From positions 1,443,501 to 1,507,500 of the forward strand of contig NZ_CP029188.1 of assembly GCF_003097515.1 (NCBI RefSeq): 64,000 nt of DNA, read 5' to 3'. Below are positions 15,866 to 23,322 of this stretch, piece after piece (within the stretch, counting starts at the first letter, position 1; each line of letters starts with the position of its first letter). The translations under genes were made by a program, and so were the position numbers. The notes below the pieces were generated by a model. That model searched no databases, was not told where the DNA came from, and worked only from the letters and a program-made list of their open reading frames with translations. Source of the stretch: Streptomyces tirandamycinicus (lineage in GTDB: Bacteria > Actinomycetota > Actinomycetes > Streptomycetales > Streptomycetaceae).

Positions 15866-16037
15866 GTCCACGTCTGTCACCGGCGCGTTCCGCCGCCAGG
15901 CCTCCTGTCGTGGTTCGCTGAACGCCGACAGACGAGGTCGCGGCTTCGCCCCGGGCGGACTGCATACCTTCATTCGGACGCCCCACCCTCCTCGGCTTTC
16001 CCGACGCCGAGCACTCCACGCTCTGGGACCTGCCGTC

Positions 16038-16224
16038 ACAGCACGACAGGCGTACCGGGACGCCTTGAGCCTCGACGATGTGACCTGGACCCGTGCCCGC
16101 GGTCGGGCCATCGCGGTAGGCGTCAGCGGGATCTCCTTCTACTGGCGCAACTTCACCGCCTTCGCCGCCGAATGCCGGGTGCACCTCCAGGCAGGCGGTC
16201 CTCGCTGACGTTGCCGCGCGCTGA
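16038..16224 (+). pseudogene. phosphotransferase (APH family) C-terminal remnant
   Basis: The plus strand reads ARQAYRDALSLDDVTWTRAR then GRAIAVGVSGISFYWRNFTA. After a one-base shift near 16194 it continues AVLADVAAR and stops. This matches the C-terminal helix region of aminoglycoside/hydroxyurea-type phosphotransferases ('YR..L..DD.TW.RGRG.A...A...I.YY..T.P'). The kinase core and N-terminus are missing. It is therefore a truncated and frameshifted relic. Upstream sequence from 15865 to 16037 has no intact coding frame. Confidence 0.5.
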
Positions 16225-16323
16225 GTTGCTCCCGGTGGACGAGATCAGGAGCTCGTGTGCCGGAACCTGCGGCGGACCAGCCGGCGGGGCACGACCGGCG
16301 GCGTGCCGCGGGCCGCCGGCAGT

Positions 16324-16514
16324 TCACCGCCCCCGCCGAACGATCGCGAGCACCGGCTCCAGCGATTCCACGACCACCGCACCACCGGCCTCGCCGAGTC
16401 GCTCGGCGCGGCCGGTGTCGGGGGCGTAGCCGAGGAAGCCGGCGCCCACCGCACGTGCGGCGAGCAGGTCCGCGGGGGTGGAGCCGAGGCGGCGCAGCGT
16501 GGCGGAGACCGCTC
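16324..16514 (-). pseudogene. HAD-family hydrolase C-terminal remnant
   Basis: A minus-strand frame reads [20 protein letters not shown] then VGAGFLGYAPDTGRAERLGE, then AGAVVVESLEPVLAIVRRG and stops. This looks like the end of a HAD phosphatase (the 'GYA....RA.RL..AGA..V..SL..L' part). The nucleophile DxD and the middle of the protein are missing, because the frame runs directly into the 3' end of rsiG with no start codon. It is probably a truncated gene left by a rearrangement at this edge of the accessory patch. Confidence 0.5.
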
Positions 16515-17165
16515 TCAGGTGAGCAGGTCGTCCACCTGCGCTTCGCCCTCGCGGTACCTGCGGGCGATCTCCGCGCTGCAGTCGTCCGCGGTGCGCTGCA
16601 ACTGCTGCCGCTGCCCCGAGACTTCCTGTTCGTAGCCCGCGAGCCGCCCCATGGCCGCGCGCAGTTCGTCGTCCGTGCGCGCGTCCAGGTCGGACAGCTC
16701 GACCTCGGAGAGCATCTCCGCGGCCAGCAGCCGGTACTCCTCGCCGCGCGGCTCGGACAGCGTGACGTGCCGGGCCGAACTGCCGCGCCGGGACGGCGGG
16801 TCGGCGAGGATCCGCGAGAGCCGGTCGACCACGGCGGCGTCCGGTCCCGGCCGCTCCGGCGCGGACGCCGGACCGGGCGGCAGCGGCGACGGCGGTGCCG
16901 AGCGCCGGGTCAGCTCCGCGCGCAGGATGTCGATTCGGCCCTGCAGCAGCCGCCGCACATAGCTCAGGTCGGCCTCGTCCCGCTGGGACTCCTTGCGCAG
17001 GGCCCGCAGCTCCGGCAGCCGCAGCGCGGCGAGATCGCGCGCACCGGGGTCGGGACGGCCTTCGCCGGTGCGCTGCGCGGGCGGGCGGACGGTGCCGGCC
17101 CCCGAGCAGGCACCGCGGGTCGTCTGTACGGGACCGGGCGACTGCCCGGTGCCAGGTGTGCTCAT
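16515..17165 (-). CDS. rsiG: RsiG, c-di-GMP-responsive anti-sigma factor for WhiG
   Basis: RsiG, when loaded with cyclic di-GMP, holds the sporulation sigma factor WhiG inactive. The 216-residue protein carries the diagnostic twin motif E-x3-S-x2-R-x3-Q-x3-D. Copy one is E64, S68, R71, Q75, D79 ([16 protein letters not shown]), and copy two is E179, S183, R186, Q190, D194 ([16 protein letters not shown]). Each lies in a predicted helix, forming the antiparallel coiled coil that binds a c-di-GMP dimer. The N-terminal 45 residues are low-complexity. whiG is not in the window. Confidence 0.9.
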   Translation of the reverse strand: MSTPGTGQSPGPVQTTRGACSGAGTVRPPAQRTGEGRPDPGARDLAALRLPELRALRKESQRDEADLSYVRRLLQGRIDILRAELTRRSAPPSPLPPGPASAPERPGPDAAVVDRLSRILADPPSRRGSSARHVTLSEPRGEEYRLLAAEMLSEVELSDLDARTDDELRAAMGRLAGYEQEVSGQRQQLQRTADDCSAEIARRYREGEAQVDDLLT

Positions 17166-17311
17166 GCGTGAATCAGTCCCCTCGACCGGTGCCTGAGGTC
17201 TCCCCGGGCCCGGAGGGCCGAGGGGATGCACCGACTCCGTGCATCGTGCCATTACGAACGGTGCCCATGCAGGCGGTCTGCACCCGTTCAGCCCCCGATA
17301 GGTTGGTCTGT

Positions 17312-17737
17312 ATGCGTGCAGTGGTGCAGAGGGTCGACGGCGCGAGCGTCGTGGTGGCCGGTGAGACCGTGGGAGAGATCGTCGGCGAGGGGCTGTGCGT
17401 CCTGGTGGGGGTGACCCACGGGGACACGACCGAGCAGGCGGCACAGCTGGCCCGCAAGCTGTGGTCGGTGCGGATCCTCGAAGGTGAGAAGTCCTGCTCG
17501 GACGTGAACGCTCCGTTGCTGGTGATCTCGCAGTTCACTCTCTACGGGGACGCCCGCAAGGGCCGCCGGCCCACCTGGAACGCCGCGGCGCCCGGCGAGA
17601 TCGCCGAGCCGCTCGTCGACGAGGTGGTGGCGCGGCTGCGGGAGCTGGGGGCGCATGTGGAGACGGGCCGGTTCGGGGCGCAGATGAGGGTGTCGCTCAC
17701 CAACAACGGCCCGTTCACGGTGCTGCTGGAGGTGTAG
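17312..17737 (+). CDS. dtd: D-aminoacyl-tRNA deacylase
   Basis: Dtd hydrolyses D-amino acids (and glycine mischarged on tRNA-Ala) from tRNA, a translation quality-control step. The 141-residue protein begins [15 protein letters not shown]. It has both active-site motifs: SQFTLYGD (residues 73-80) and the cross-subunit NNGPFT loop near residue 131, with the Gly-Pro pair that excludes L-amino acids. Length matches the family. It diverges from rsiG across about 145 bp. The ATG at 17312 is clear-cut; the longer frame upstream is antisense to rsiG. Confidence 0.93.
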   Translation: MRAVVQRVDGASVVVAGETVGEIVGEGLCVLVGVTHGDTTEQAAQLARKLWSVRILEGEKSCSDVNAPLLVISQFTLYGDARKGRRPTWNAAAPGEIAEPLVDEVVARLRELGAHVETGRFGAQMRVSLTNNGPFTVLLEV

Positions 17738-17812
17738 GCGCCGACGCCACGGTCCGGGGCGGCCCCGCTCCGGGGGCGGGCGGTCCGAACCGCGCCCGGG
17801 ATGACCGCGCCC

Positions 17813-17882
17813 CGGGGCGACAGTGGCCCGGGGCGACAGTGGCCCGGGACGACCGCGGGCCCGGGACGACCGCGGGCCCGGC
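17813..17882. repeat. paired 16-17 bp tandem repeats
   Basis: Two copies of GGGGCGACAGTGGCCC are followed by two copies of GGGACGACCGCGGGCCC. The units are related to each other and sit in non-coding DNA between dtd and the convergent ygfZ gene. Confidence 0.8.
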
Positions 17883-18004
17883 GTCCGGGGAGACCGCGGC
17901 GGCGCCGCCGTGCCGCCCGCGGCGCCCCGCGCCAGACCCCGAGGGGTTCTACCGCCCCGACGGGTCTCCGAGGGCCCCGAGGGGGCCTGCCGGCCCGTCG
18001 GGCC

Positions 18005-18970
18005 CTATGGCTCGACCACGACCTCCTGGGCCGCCGCCGTGCTCCCGGCCATCAGTTCCGCGTCCACCGGCACGTTCCGCTTCACCAGGGCGAGGGCGAT
18101 CGGCCCCAGCTCGTGGTGGCGGGCCGATGTCGTGACGAAGCCGAGCTGCCGCCCGTCCGCGCCGTCCGCGGCCAGCCGTACCGGAGTGCCGTGTCCCGGC
18201 AGATGCACCTCGCTGCCGTCGAGGTGCAGGAACACCAGCCGACGCGGCGGCTTCCCCAGGTTGTGGACGCGTGCCACGGTCTCCTGCCCCCGGTAGCAGC
18301 CCTTCTGCAGGTGGACCGCGGCGCCGATCAGGCCGAGCTCGTGCGGGATGGTGCGGTGGTCGGTCTCGAAGCCCAGCCGCGGGCGGTGCGCCTCCACGCG
18401 CAGGGCCTCGTACGCCAGGACGCCGATCGCCGGGCCGTTGGCCGCGGCGTAGGACTCCAGTGCGGCCCGCGGCAGGAACAGGTCGCGGCCCTGCGGGGTC
18501 TCCCGTACGACCACGCCCTCGGGGACCTCCGCGATCGAACCGGCGGGCAGGAACACCACGGCGAACTCGTCCGTACGGTCCGCGATGTCCACCTGGTAGA
18601 AGAACTTCATCGACTCCAGGTACGCGAGGAGCGCCTCCCGGGTGCCCGGTTCGACGTGCGCCCACACCGTCTCGCCGTCGTCCACGAGGTACAGCGCGTG
18701 CTCGATGTGGCCGTGGGCGGAGAGGATCAGGGCTTCGGTGGCCTCCCCGGGGGGCAGCTCGCTGACGTGCTGGGTCAGCAGCAGATGGAGCCAGCCCAGC
18801 CGGTCCTTCCCGGAGACGGTGATCACGCCCCGGTGCGAGAGGTCGACGAGACCGGTGCCGTCGGCGAGGGCACGCTGCTCGCGGAACAGATCGCCGTAGT
18901 GGGCGGCGACACCTTCGTCGCGCCCCTCGGCGGGGACGGCGCCGGGCAGCGACAGCAGAGGGCTCTTCAT
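18005..18970 (-). CDS. ygfZ: YgfZ/GcvT-like folate-binding Fe-S cluster protein
   Basis: A 321-residue homologue of YgfZ, which uses tetrahydrofolate in iron-sulfur cluster maintenance of radical-SAM enzymes such as MiaB. The signature KGCYRGQE is present (LQKGCYRGQETVARVHNLGK), with the preceding fold GLVDLSHRGVITVSGKDRLG then WLHLLLTQHVSELPPGEA. It lies 10 bp downstream of nur on the same strand, so the two are likely co-transcribed, which links nickel sensing and Fe-S upkeep by position only. Identification is secure. Confidence 0.92.
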   Translation of the reverse strand: MKSPLLSLPGAVPAEGRDEGVAAHYGDLFREQRALADGTGLVDLSHRGVITVSGKDRLGWLHLLLTQHVSELPPGEATEALILSAHGHIEHALYLVDDGETVWAHVEPGTREALLAYLESMKFFYQVDIADRTDEFAVVFLPAGSIAEVPEGVVVRETPQGRDLFLPRAALESYAAANGPAIGVLAYEALRVEAHRPRLGFETDHRTIPHELGLIGAAVHLQKGCYRGQETVARVHNLGKPPRRLVFLHLDGSEVHLPGHGTPVRLAADGADGRQLGFVTTSARHHELGPIALALVKRNVPVDAELMAGSTAAAQEVVVEP

Positions 18971-18980
18971 GAACCCAAGC

Positions 18981-19418
18981 CTACGACCGGCCGTCGGCGG
19001 CCCTTCCCTCGCACGTCCGGCAGCGGCCGAAGATCGCGAAGTGCTTCATGTCGGTGACGAAGCCGAACTTCTCGCGGAGTTCCGCGGTGAACCCGGCGGC
19101 CACGTCGACGTCCGCCTCGATCACGTCCCCGCAGTCGCGGCACACCAGATGGAGGTGGTGGTGCCGGTCCGCCAGGTGGTAGGTGGGGGCGCCGTGCCCG
19201 AGATGGGCGTGCGAGACCAGGCCCAGCTCCTCCAGCAGCTCCAGGGTCCGGTAGACCGTCGAGATGTTCACCCCGGACGCGGTCTTGCGCACCTCGACGA
19301 GGATGTCGTCGGGCGTCGCGTGCTCCAGAGTGTCGACGGCTTCGAGGACGAGCTGGCGCTGCGGGGTCAGACGGTAACCGCGCTGCCGCAGATCGCTCTT
19401 CCAGTCGGTGCTCACCAC
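18981..19418 (-). CDS. nur: nickel-responsive Fur-family regulator Nur
   Basis: Nur senses Ni2+ and represses nickel uptake and the Fe superoxide dismutase gene in Streptomyces. With GTG at 19418 as codon 1, the protein is 145 residues and numbering matches the published Nur metal sites: nickel-site residues H33, H86, H88, H90 and second-site residues H70, H72, H126 are all present. The CxxC pairs are C93/C96 and near C133. The winged helix with GYRLTPQRQLVLEAVDTLEH and VNISTVYRTLELLEELGLV is intact. It is followed by ygfZ. Confidence 0.92.
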   Translation of the reverse strand: MVSTDWKSDLRQRGYRLTPQRQLVLEAVDTLEHATPDDILVEVRKTASGVNISTVYRTLELLEELGLVSHAHLGHGAPTYHLADRHHHLHLVCRDCGDVIEADVDVAAGFTAELREKFGFVTDMKHFAIFGRCRTCEGRAADGRS

Positions 19419-19623
19419 GCGTCCAGTGTAGGCAGCGCGGAGCCGGGGTGCGGAGGGACGGCGGTCCGTCAGCACCCCCGGGTGCCGCAGGAGCCGCGGG
19501 CGGTACGAGAAGGACCGCGCGGGGCCCCGGGTCACACGGCCCGGTTTGCCGCGGACTGCCCGCGCCGGGCGGTCACGCGGGAGGAGCGGAGGGGGTCGGA
19601 GGGGGCCGGAGGAGCCGGAGGGG

Positions 19624-20196
19624 TCACTTGAAGAAGGCGATGCCGTCGTCCGGCAGATCACCGAGATCCTTCGCCCATGCCTCGACCTGCTCGGGGGTGA
19701 CGGTCTTCTTCAGGTGCGCCGACATGTAGGGCCGCAGCGGCACCTCGGGGGTGGACTTCTCGCCGACCCACATCAGGTCGCCCTTGACATAGCCGTAGAG
19801 CCGCTTGCCGCCGGCGTACGGCGGGGAGGAGACGGTGCGCGCGACCGCGTCCGTGGCCAGGTCGATCTGCGGCTTCTTGTCCGCGAGATCGCCGTACCAG
19901 ACCTCCACGACGCCCTGGTCGCGGACCATCACGACCTCGACCTTCCGGTCCTTGTCGATCCTCCAGTAGCCGGACTCGCTCTCCAGGGGGCGGACCTTCC
20001 TGCCCTCGGAGTCCAGCACCCAGCTGTGCGAGACGTACTCGATGAAGTCCCGGCCGTCGTGGCTGAAGGTCACGGACTGGCCGAAGTTGCACTTCTCCGA
20101 GCCGGGGAAGTCGGACACACCCGCGCCCTCCCAGGTGCCGAGGAGAAACGCGAGCGGCACGAGGTCGGGGTTGAGGTCTGACGGAATCTCGATCAT
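19624..20196 (-). CDS. FABP/nitrobindin-like beta-barrel protein
   Basis: A 190-residue protein of the DUF1794/nitrobindin-like (fatty-acid-binding-protein-like) family. The hallmark GTWEGAG lies near residue 20, followed by alternating beta-strand sequence (FIEYVSHSWVLDSEGRKVRP, SGYWRIDKDRKVEVVMVRD, VVEVWYGDLADKKPQIDL). Nitrobindins bind heme in some members; a proximal histidine could not be assigned with confidence here. It is encoded 30 bp upstream of nothing conserved on its strand except the small membrane peptide beginning at 20325. Confidence 0.82.
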   Translation of the reverse strand: MIEIPSDLNPDLVPLAFLLGTWEGAGVSDFPGSEKCNFGQSVTFSHDGRDFIEYVSHSWVLDSEGRKVRPLESESGYWRIDKDRKVEVVMVRDQGVVEVWYGDLADKKPQIDLATDAVARTVSSPPYAGGKRLYGYVKGDLMWVGEKSTPEVPLRPYMSAHLKKTVTPEQVEAWAKDLGDLPDDGIAFFK

Positions 20197-20226
20197 GGCT
20201 GGCTCTGTCGGTCAGTGGGATAGGGA

Positions 20227-20325
20227 CTAGCGCTGGCCCTGGTACAGCTTCTTCACGGCCAGGCCGGTGAAGGCGAGGACGCCCACACACACCAGGACCA
20301 GCAGCAGTTCGAAGAAAACAATCAC
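20227..20325 (-). CDS. 32-residue single-pass membrane peptide
   Basis: A very short product with one hydrophobic helix (IVFFELLLVLVCVGVLAFTG) and a basic end AVKKLYQGQR. It is too small for routine gene finders, but GAGGAG lies 5 nt before the GTG and the composition is coherent. Similar mini-proteins occur beside the nitrobindin-like gene in streptomycetes, as far as I recall. It lies upstream of that gene, 30 bp away, so co-transcription is likely. Function is unknown. Confidence 0.7.
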   Translation of the reverse strand: MIVFFELLLVLVCVGVLAFTGLAVKKLYQGQR

Positions 20326-20486
20326 GGGTGCTCCTCGGGTGAGCGCGAAGGCAGATCGGGCCGCACCCCAGCTTAGTGGGCGGGGGCGCGGCACTCTCCG
20401 CGAGGGCGGCCCCACCGGCTCCGGCGCGGCCCGCCACCCGACCTGCCCCCACCCGGCTCGCGGCCCGTCCGATTACAGTGCGGCCT

Positions 20487-20849
20487 ATGGCGAAGAAGCT
20501 CGTGATCAAGGTGACCGCCGGGGCCGACGCCCCCGAACGCTGCTCGCAGGCCTTCACGGTCGCCGCAGTCGCCGTGGCGAGCGGGGTGGAGGTCTCGCTC
20601 TGGCTGACGGGCGAGTCGTCGTGGTTCGCCCTGCCGGGCCGGGCCGCGGAGTTCGAGCTCCCGCACGCGGCACCGCTGCCGGATCTCTTCGAGTCGGTGC
20701 TGGCGGCGGGGCGGATCACCCTCTGCACGCAGTGCGCGGCACGGCGCGAGATCACGGAGAAGGACGTGATCGAGGGCGTACGGATCGCGGGCGCGCAGGT
20801 CTTCGTGAGCGAGGCCATGGCCGACGGCACCCAGGCGCTCGTCTACTAG
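20487..20849 (+). CDS. DsrE-like sulfur-relay family protein
   Basis: A 120-residue DsrE/YchN-like protein: AKKLVIKVTAGADAPERCSQ then AFTVAAVAVASGVEVSLWLT, an FELPHAAPLPDLFESVLAAG helix, CTQCAARREITEKDVIEGVR, and a GAQVFVSEAMADGTQALVY end. The C-x-x-C (CTQC) is a plausible sulfur-handling site. The ATG at 20487 is chosen for its conserved start; upstream codons are Pro/Ala low-complexity. It sits near a sulfurtransferase and DUF1416, suggesting sulfur metabolism. A repeat array follows. Confidence 0.82.
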   Translation: MAKKLVIKVTAGADAPERCSQAFTVAAVAVASGVEVSLWLTGESSWFALPGRAAEFELPHAAPLPDLFESVLAAGRITLCTQCAARREITEKDVIEGVRIAGAQVFVSEAMADGTQALVY

Positions 20850-20854
20850 CAGGT

Positions 20855-20926
20855 CCGCGCGGGTTCGAGCGGGTCCGTGCGGGTTCGAGCGGGTCCGTGC
20901 GGGTCCGTGCGGGTCCGTGCGGGGGT
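20855..20926. repeat. 10-bp tandem repeat (GGGTCCGTGC)n
   Basis: Seven imperfect decamers alternate between GGGTTCGAGC and GGGTCCGTGC directly after the DsrE-like gene, in non-coding DNA between convergent genes. Confidence 0.85.
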
Positions 20927-21041
20927 CCGGGTCGGTACCCCCGCACGAGCGAGGCTGCGGGCCCGGCACCACTGGCCCGGCACCACACCCGGCAGCATGG
21001 GTTCGGCCGGCGCATGGCCCGGCTGTCGCATGCCCCCGGCG

Positions 21042-21317
21042 TCACGGACGCGGGCCCTGGCCCGGTTTCCGCTTGCCGTCCAGCTCGTCCCACCACTCGT
21101 CGGACTGCGGGTCACCCGACGGATCGTCCCACCAGCGGTCCTCCGGGCCCCGCCGGTTCGCCACCACCGCCGCGAGCGGCGGGATCACCATGGCGACGAA
21201 GCACATGCCGACGGCGACCGGCATCGACCACAGACGCACGAAGGCCCAGGCGGAGACGAAGAGGACGAGGCATCCGCCCATCAGCAGGAAGTAGGCGTGA
21301 CGGCGCCGCGCGTACAT
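21042..21317 (-). CDS. DUF3099 family membrane protein
   Basis: A 91-residue membrane protein: YARRRHAYFLLMGGCLVLFV, then SAWAFVRLWSMPVAVGMCFV and AMVIPPLAAVVANRR, followed by an acidic cytosolic tail with repeated Trp/Asp (RWWDDPSGDPQSDEWWDEL). Two transmembrane helices with an RRRH start match DUF3099. ATG 21317 is used from family N-termini; two upstream starts are possible. Function unknown. Confidence 0.78.
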   Translation of the reverse strand: MYARRRHAYFLLMGGCLVLFVSAWAFVRLWSMPVAVGMCFVAMVIPPLAAVVANRRGPEDRWWDDPSGDPQSDEWWDELDGKRKPGQGPRP

Positions 21318-21428
21318 GCTTCCAGCGTAGGTCGCGGCGCCCGGGACGGCACGAAGGACCGCACCCATGTCCAGGAAAGCGTCCAACCCCCTGGGGTGCG
21401 GCCCTTCGGCCGGTCCGGTTCGCTGCCG

Positions 21429-21716
21429 TCAGACGGCGATGGCCACCTCGGAGAGGCCACCCGTCTGCGCGACGACCGTACGGTCCGCCGTGGCACCCGG
21501 GACGAGGGCCCGCACGGTCCACGTCCCCTCGGCCGCGTAGAAGCGGAACTGTCCGGTCGCCGAGGTCGGGACCTCGGCGGTGAACTCGCCGGTCGAGTCC
21601 AGCAGACGCACATAGCCGGTGACCGGCTCGCCGTCGCGGGTCACCTGACCCTGGATGGTGGTCTCACCGGGCTTGATCGTCGAGGCGTCGGGGCCGCCGG
21701 CCTTCGCTCCACACAT
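21429..21716 (-). CDS. DUF1416 family protein
   Basis: A 95-residue protein starting MCGAKAGGPDASTIKPGETT, then an Ig/CNA-B-like beta fold (IQGQVTRDGEPVTGYVRLLD, GEFTAEVPTSATGQFRFYAA, EGTWTVRALVPG). DUF1416 genes almost always follow the cysteine-type sulfurtransferase gene in actinobacteria, as here (78 bp downstream on the same strand). The N-terminal Cys-Gly is conserved. The partner role in sulfur transfer is inferred from this linkage. Confidence 0.85.
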   Translation of the reverse strand: MCGAKAGGPDASTIKPGETTIQGQVTRDGEPVTGYVRLLDSTGEFTAEVPTSATGQFRFYAAEGTWTVRALVPGATADRTVVAQTGGLSEVAIAV

Positions 21717-21794
21717 GCTTTTCCGTCCTTACGGTCGAGGGGTCCGGAGGTCCAAGAGATCCGGAGGATCCGGGAGGACCGGGAGATCCGGGGC

Positions 21795-22640
21795 TTACTT
21801 GTTCGCGCCGAGCTCGATCGGCACGCCGACGAGCGAGCCGTACTCGGTCCAGGAACCGTCGTAGTTCTTGACGTTCTCCACACCGAGCAGCTCGTGCAGC
21901 ACGAACCAGGTCAGGGCGGAGCGCTCGCCGATGCGGCAGTAGGCGATGGTGTCCGTCGCCAGGTCGACCTGCTCCTCGGCGTAGAGGGCCTTGAGCTCGT
22001 CGTCCGACTTGAAGGTGCCGTCGTCGTTGGCGTTCTTCGACCACGGGATGTTGCGGGCGGTCGGCACGTGGCCGGGGCGCTGCGACTGCTCCTGCGGCAG
22101 GTGGGCCGGAGCAAGCAGCTTGCCGCTGAACTCGTCGGGCGAACGGACGTCGACCAGGTTCTGGCTGCCGATGGCGGCCACCACGTCGTCGCGGAACGCG
22201 CGGATGGACACGTCCTGGGCCTTGGCCTTGTACTGGGTGGCCGGGCGCTGCGGGACCTCGGAGCCGTCGACCAGGTCGCGGGAGTCGAGCTCCCACTTCT
22301 TGCGCCCGCCGTCGAGGAGCTTCACGTCCTGGTGGCCGTAGAGCTTGAAGTACCAGTACGCGTACGAGGCGAACCAGTTGTTGTTGCCGCCGTAGAGGAC
22401 GACGGTGTCGTCGTTGGCGATCCCCTTCTCCGACAGCAGCTTCTCGAAGCCGGCCTGGTCCACGAAGTCACGGCGGACCGGGTCCTGGAGGTCCTTCTGC
22501 CAGTCGATCCGGACGGCGTTCTTGATGTGGTTCTTGTCGTAGGCCGAGGTGTCCTCGTCGACCTCGACGACGACGACCTTCGGGTCGTCGAGGCGGGCCT
22601 CGACCCAGTCGGCGTCTACCAGGACGTCGCTGCGGCTCAT
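21795..22640 (-). CDS. thiosulfate/3-mercaptopyruvate sulfurtransferase
   Basis: A 281-residue tandem rhodanese. The inactive N-terminal domain (SDVLVDADWVEARLDDPKVV) is followed by an active one whose loop CRIGERS carries the catalytic cysteine at residue 235. It moves sulfane sulfur from thiosulfate or mercaptopyruvate to an acceptor such as cyanide or a thiol. The ATG at 22640 gives the family's N-terminus (SRSDVLV). It is preceded by a Cys-containing leader peptide gene and followed by the DUF1416 gene, one transcription unit. Often annotated cysA or sseA; the exact donor is not readable. Confidence 0.9.
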   Translation of the reverse strand: MSRSDVLVDADWVEARLDDPKVVVVEVDEDTSAYDKNHIKNAVRIDWQKDLQDPVRRDFVDQAGFEKLLSEKGIANDDTVVLYGGNNNWFASYAYWYFKLYGHQDVKLLDGGRKKWELDSRDLVDGSEVPQRPATQYKAKAQDVSIRAFRDDVVAAIGSQNLVDVRSPDEFSGKLLAPAHLPQEQSQRPGHVPTARNIPWSKNANDDGTFKSDDELKALYAEEQVDLATDTIAYCRIGERSALTWFVLHELLGVENVKNYDGSWTEYGSLVGVPIELGANK

Positions 22641-22792
22641 GCTGTCTCTCCTCCGGGGCAGTGTGCGGCGAGTGGTGCGCTGGGGTGTCGCGCGGGATGT
22701 GCGGGTACGCCGCAAGGGCGTCGGGCACGCGGGTTGGCCCTGATCCATGGCAGGTCAGAAGGCCCGGGGAATACGGAAGTCGACGCTTCCGC

Positions 22793-22873
22793 TCAGATGC
22801 CGCGACAGAGCATGGCGGCGACACGGCACAGGTCGACTGCCCGCCGCTTCGTGAGATCCGCCTGTCGCTTCAT
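22793..22873 (-). CDS. cysteine-containing leader peptide
   Basis: A 26-codon open frame begins MKRQADLTKRRAVDLC and ends in a second Cys-Arg pair (MLCRGI, stop). It sits 153 bp upstream of the sulfurtransferase start on the same strand. It matches the 'putative leader peptide' family found before sulfur genes of actinobacteria (basic N-terminus, paired LCR motifs). Cys codons TGC and TGT fall where ribosome stalling at low cysteine could change downstream expression. It is far below ordinary gene-size limits. The peptide match is strong; the attenuation mechanism is inferred. Confidence 0.8.
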   Translation of the reverse strand: MKRQADLTKRRAVDLCRVAAMLCRGI

Positions 22874-23322
22874 GGGTCCGATCGTAGGGACGAGTCGGCG
22901 GCCGTGTCACCGCCGTGTCGCATTCTGAGACACGATCGTCCGAAGGGCGGGATGGTTGACCGCTTCCCCACTTCCCCGGCGCCACCCCGCGGCACGCCCC
23001 GACCGCGCCATCTGAGGAGCGGACATCAGCGTCTCACCATCCGGCCATCAGGGGAATCGGGCCAGGAAATCGGGCCGGGGAATGGCGCCAGGGAGCCGGG
23101 GAATGGCGCCAGGGAATCGGGTCGGGAGACCGGTACCGACGGCCGCCGCCCGCGGGGCCGGGACGCGGGCGCACGGGCAGCGGGGCGACGGACGTACCGC
23201 CGGGCGGGGCGACGGGCGCGGCGATCGGCGTACCGCCGGACGAGGACGACGGACGCAGCGCATGACGAGGGCCGCCGGGCGGGGCGAACGCGTCAGACAG
23301 GGTGGGGCGGCGGGCGGGCGGC
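22874..23322. other. intergenic region with tandem repeats
   Basis: No gene is evident in 449 bp between the leader peptide and the DUF2993 gene. The left end should hold the promoter of the leader-sulfurtransferase unit. Positions about 23055-23130 contain GGGAATCGGGCC / GGGAATGGCGCCA-type units of 12-20 bp repeated four to five times. Positions about 23180-23260 contain CGACGGACGTACCGCCGG-like units. The repeats give low-complexity open frames that I do not regard as genes. Confidence 0.6.
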
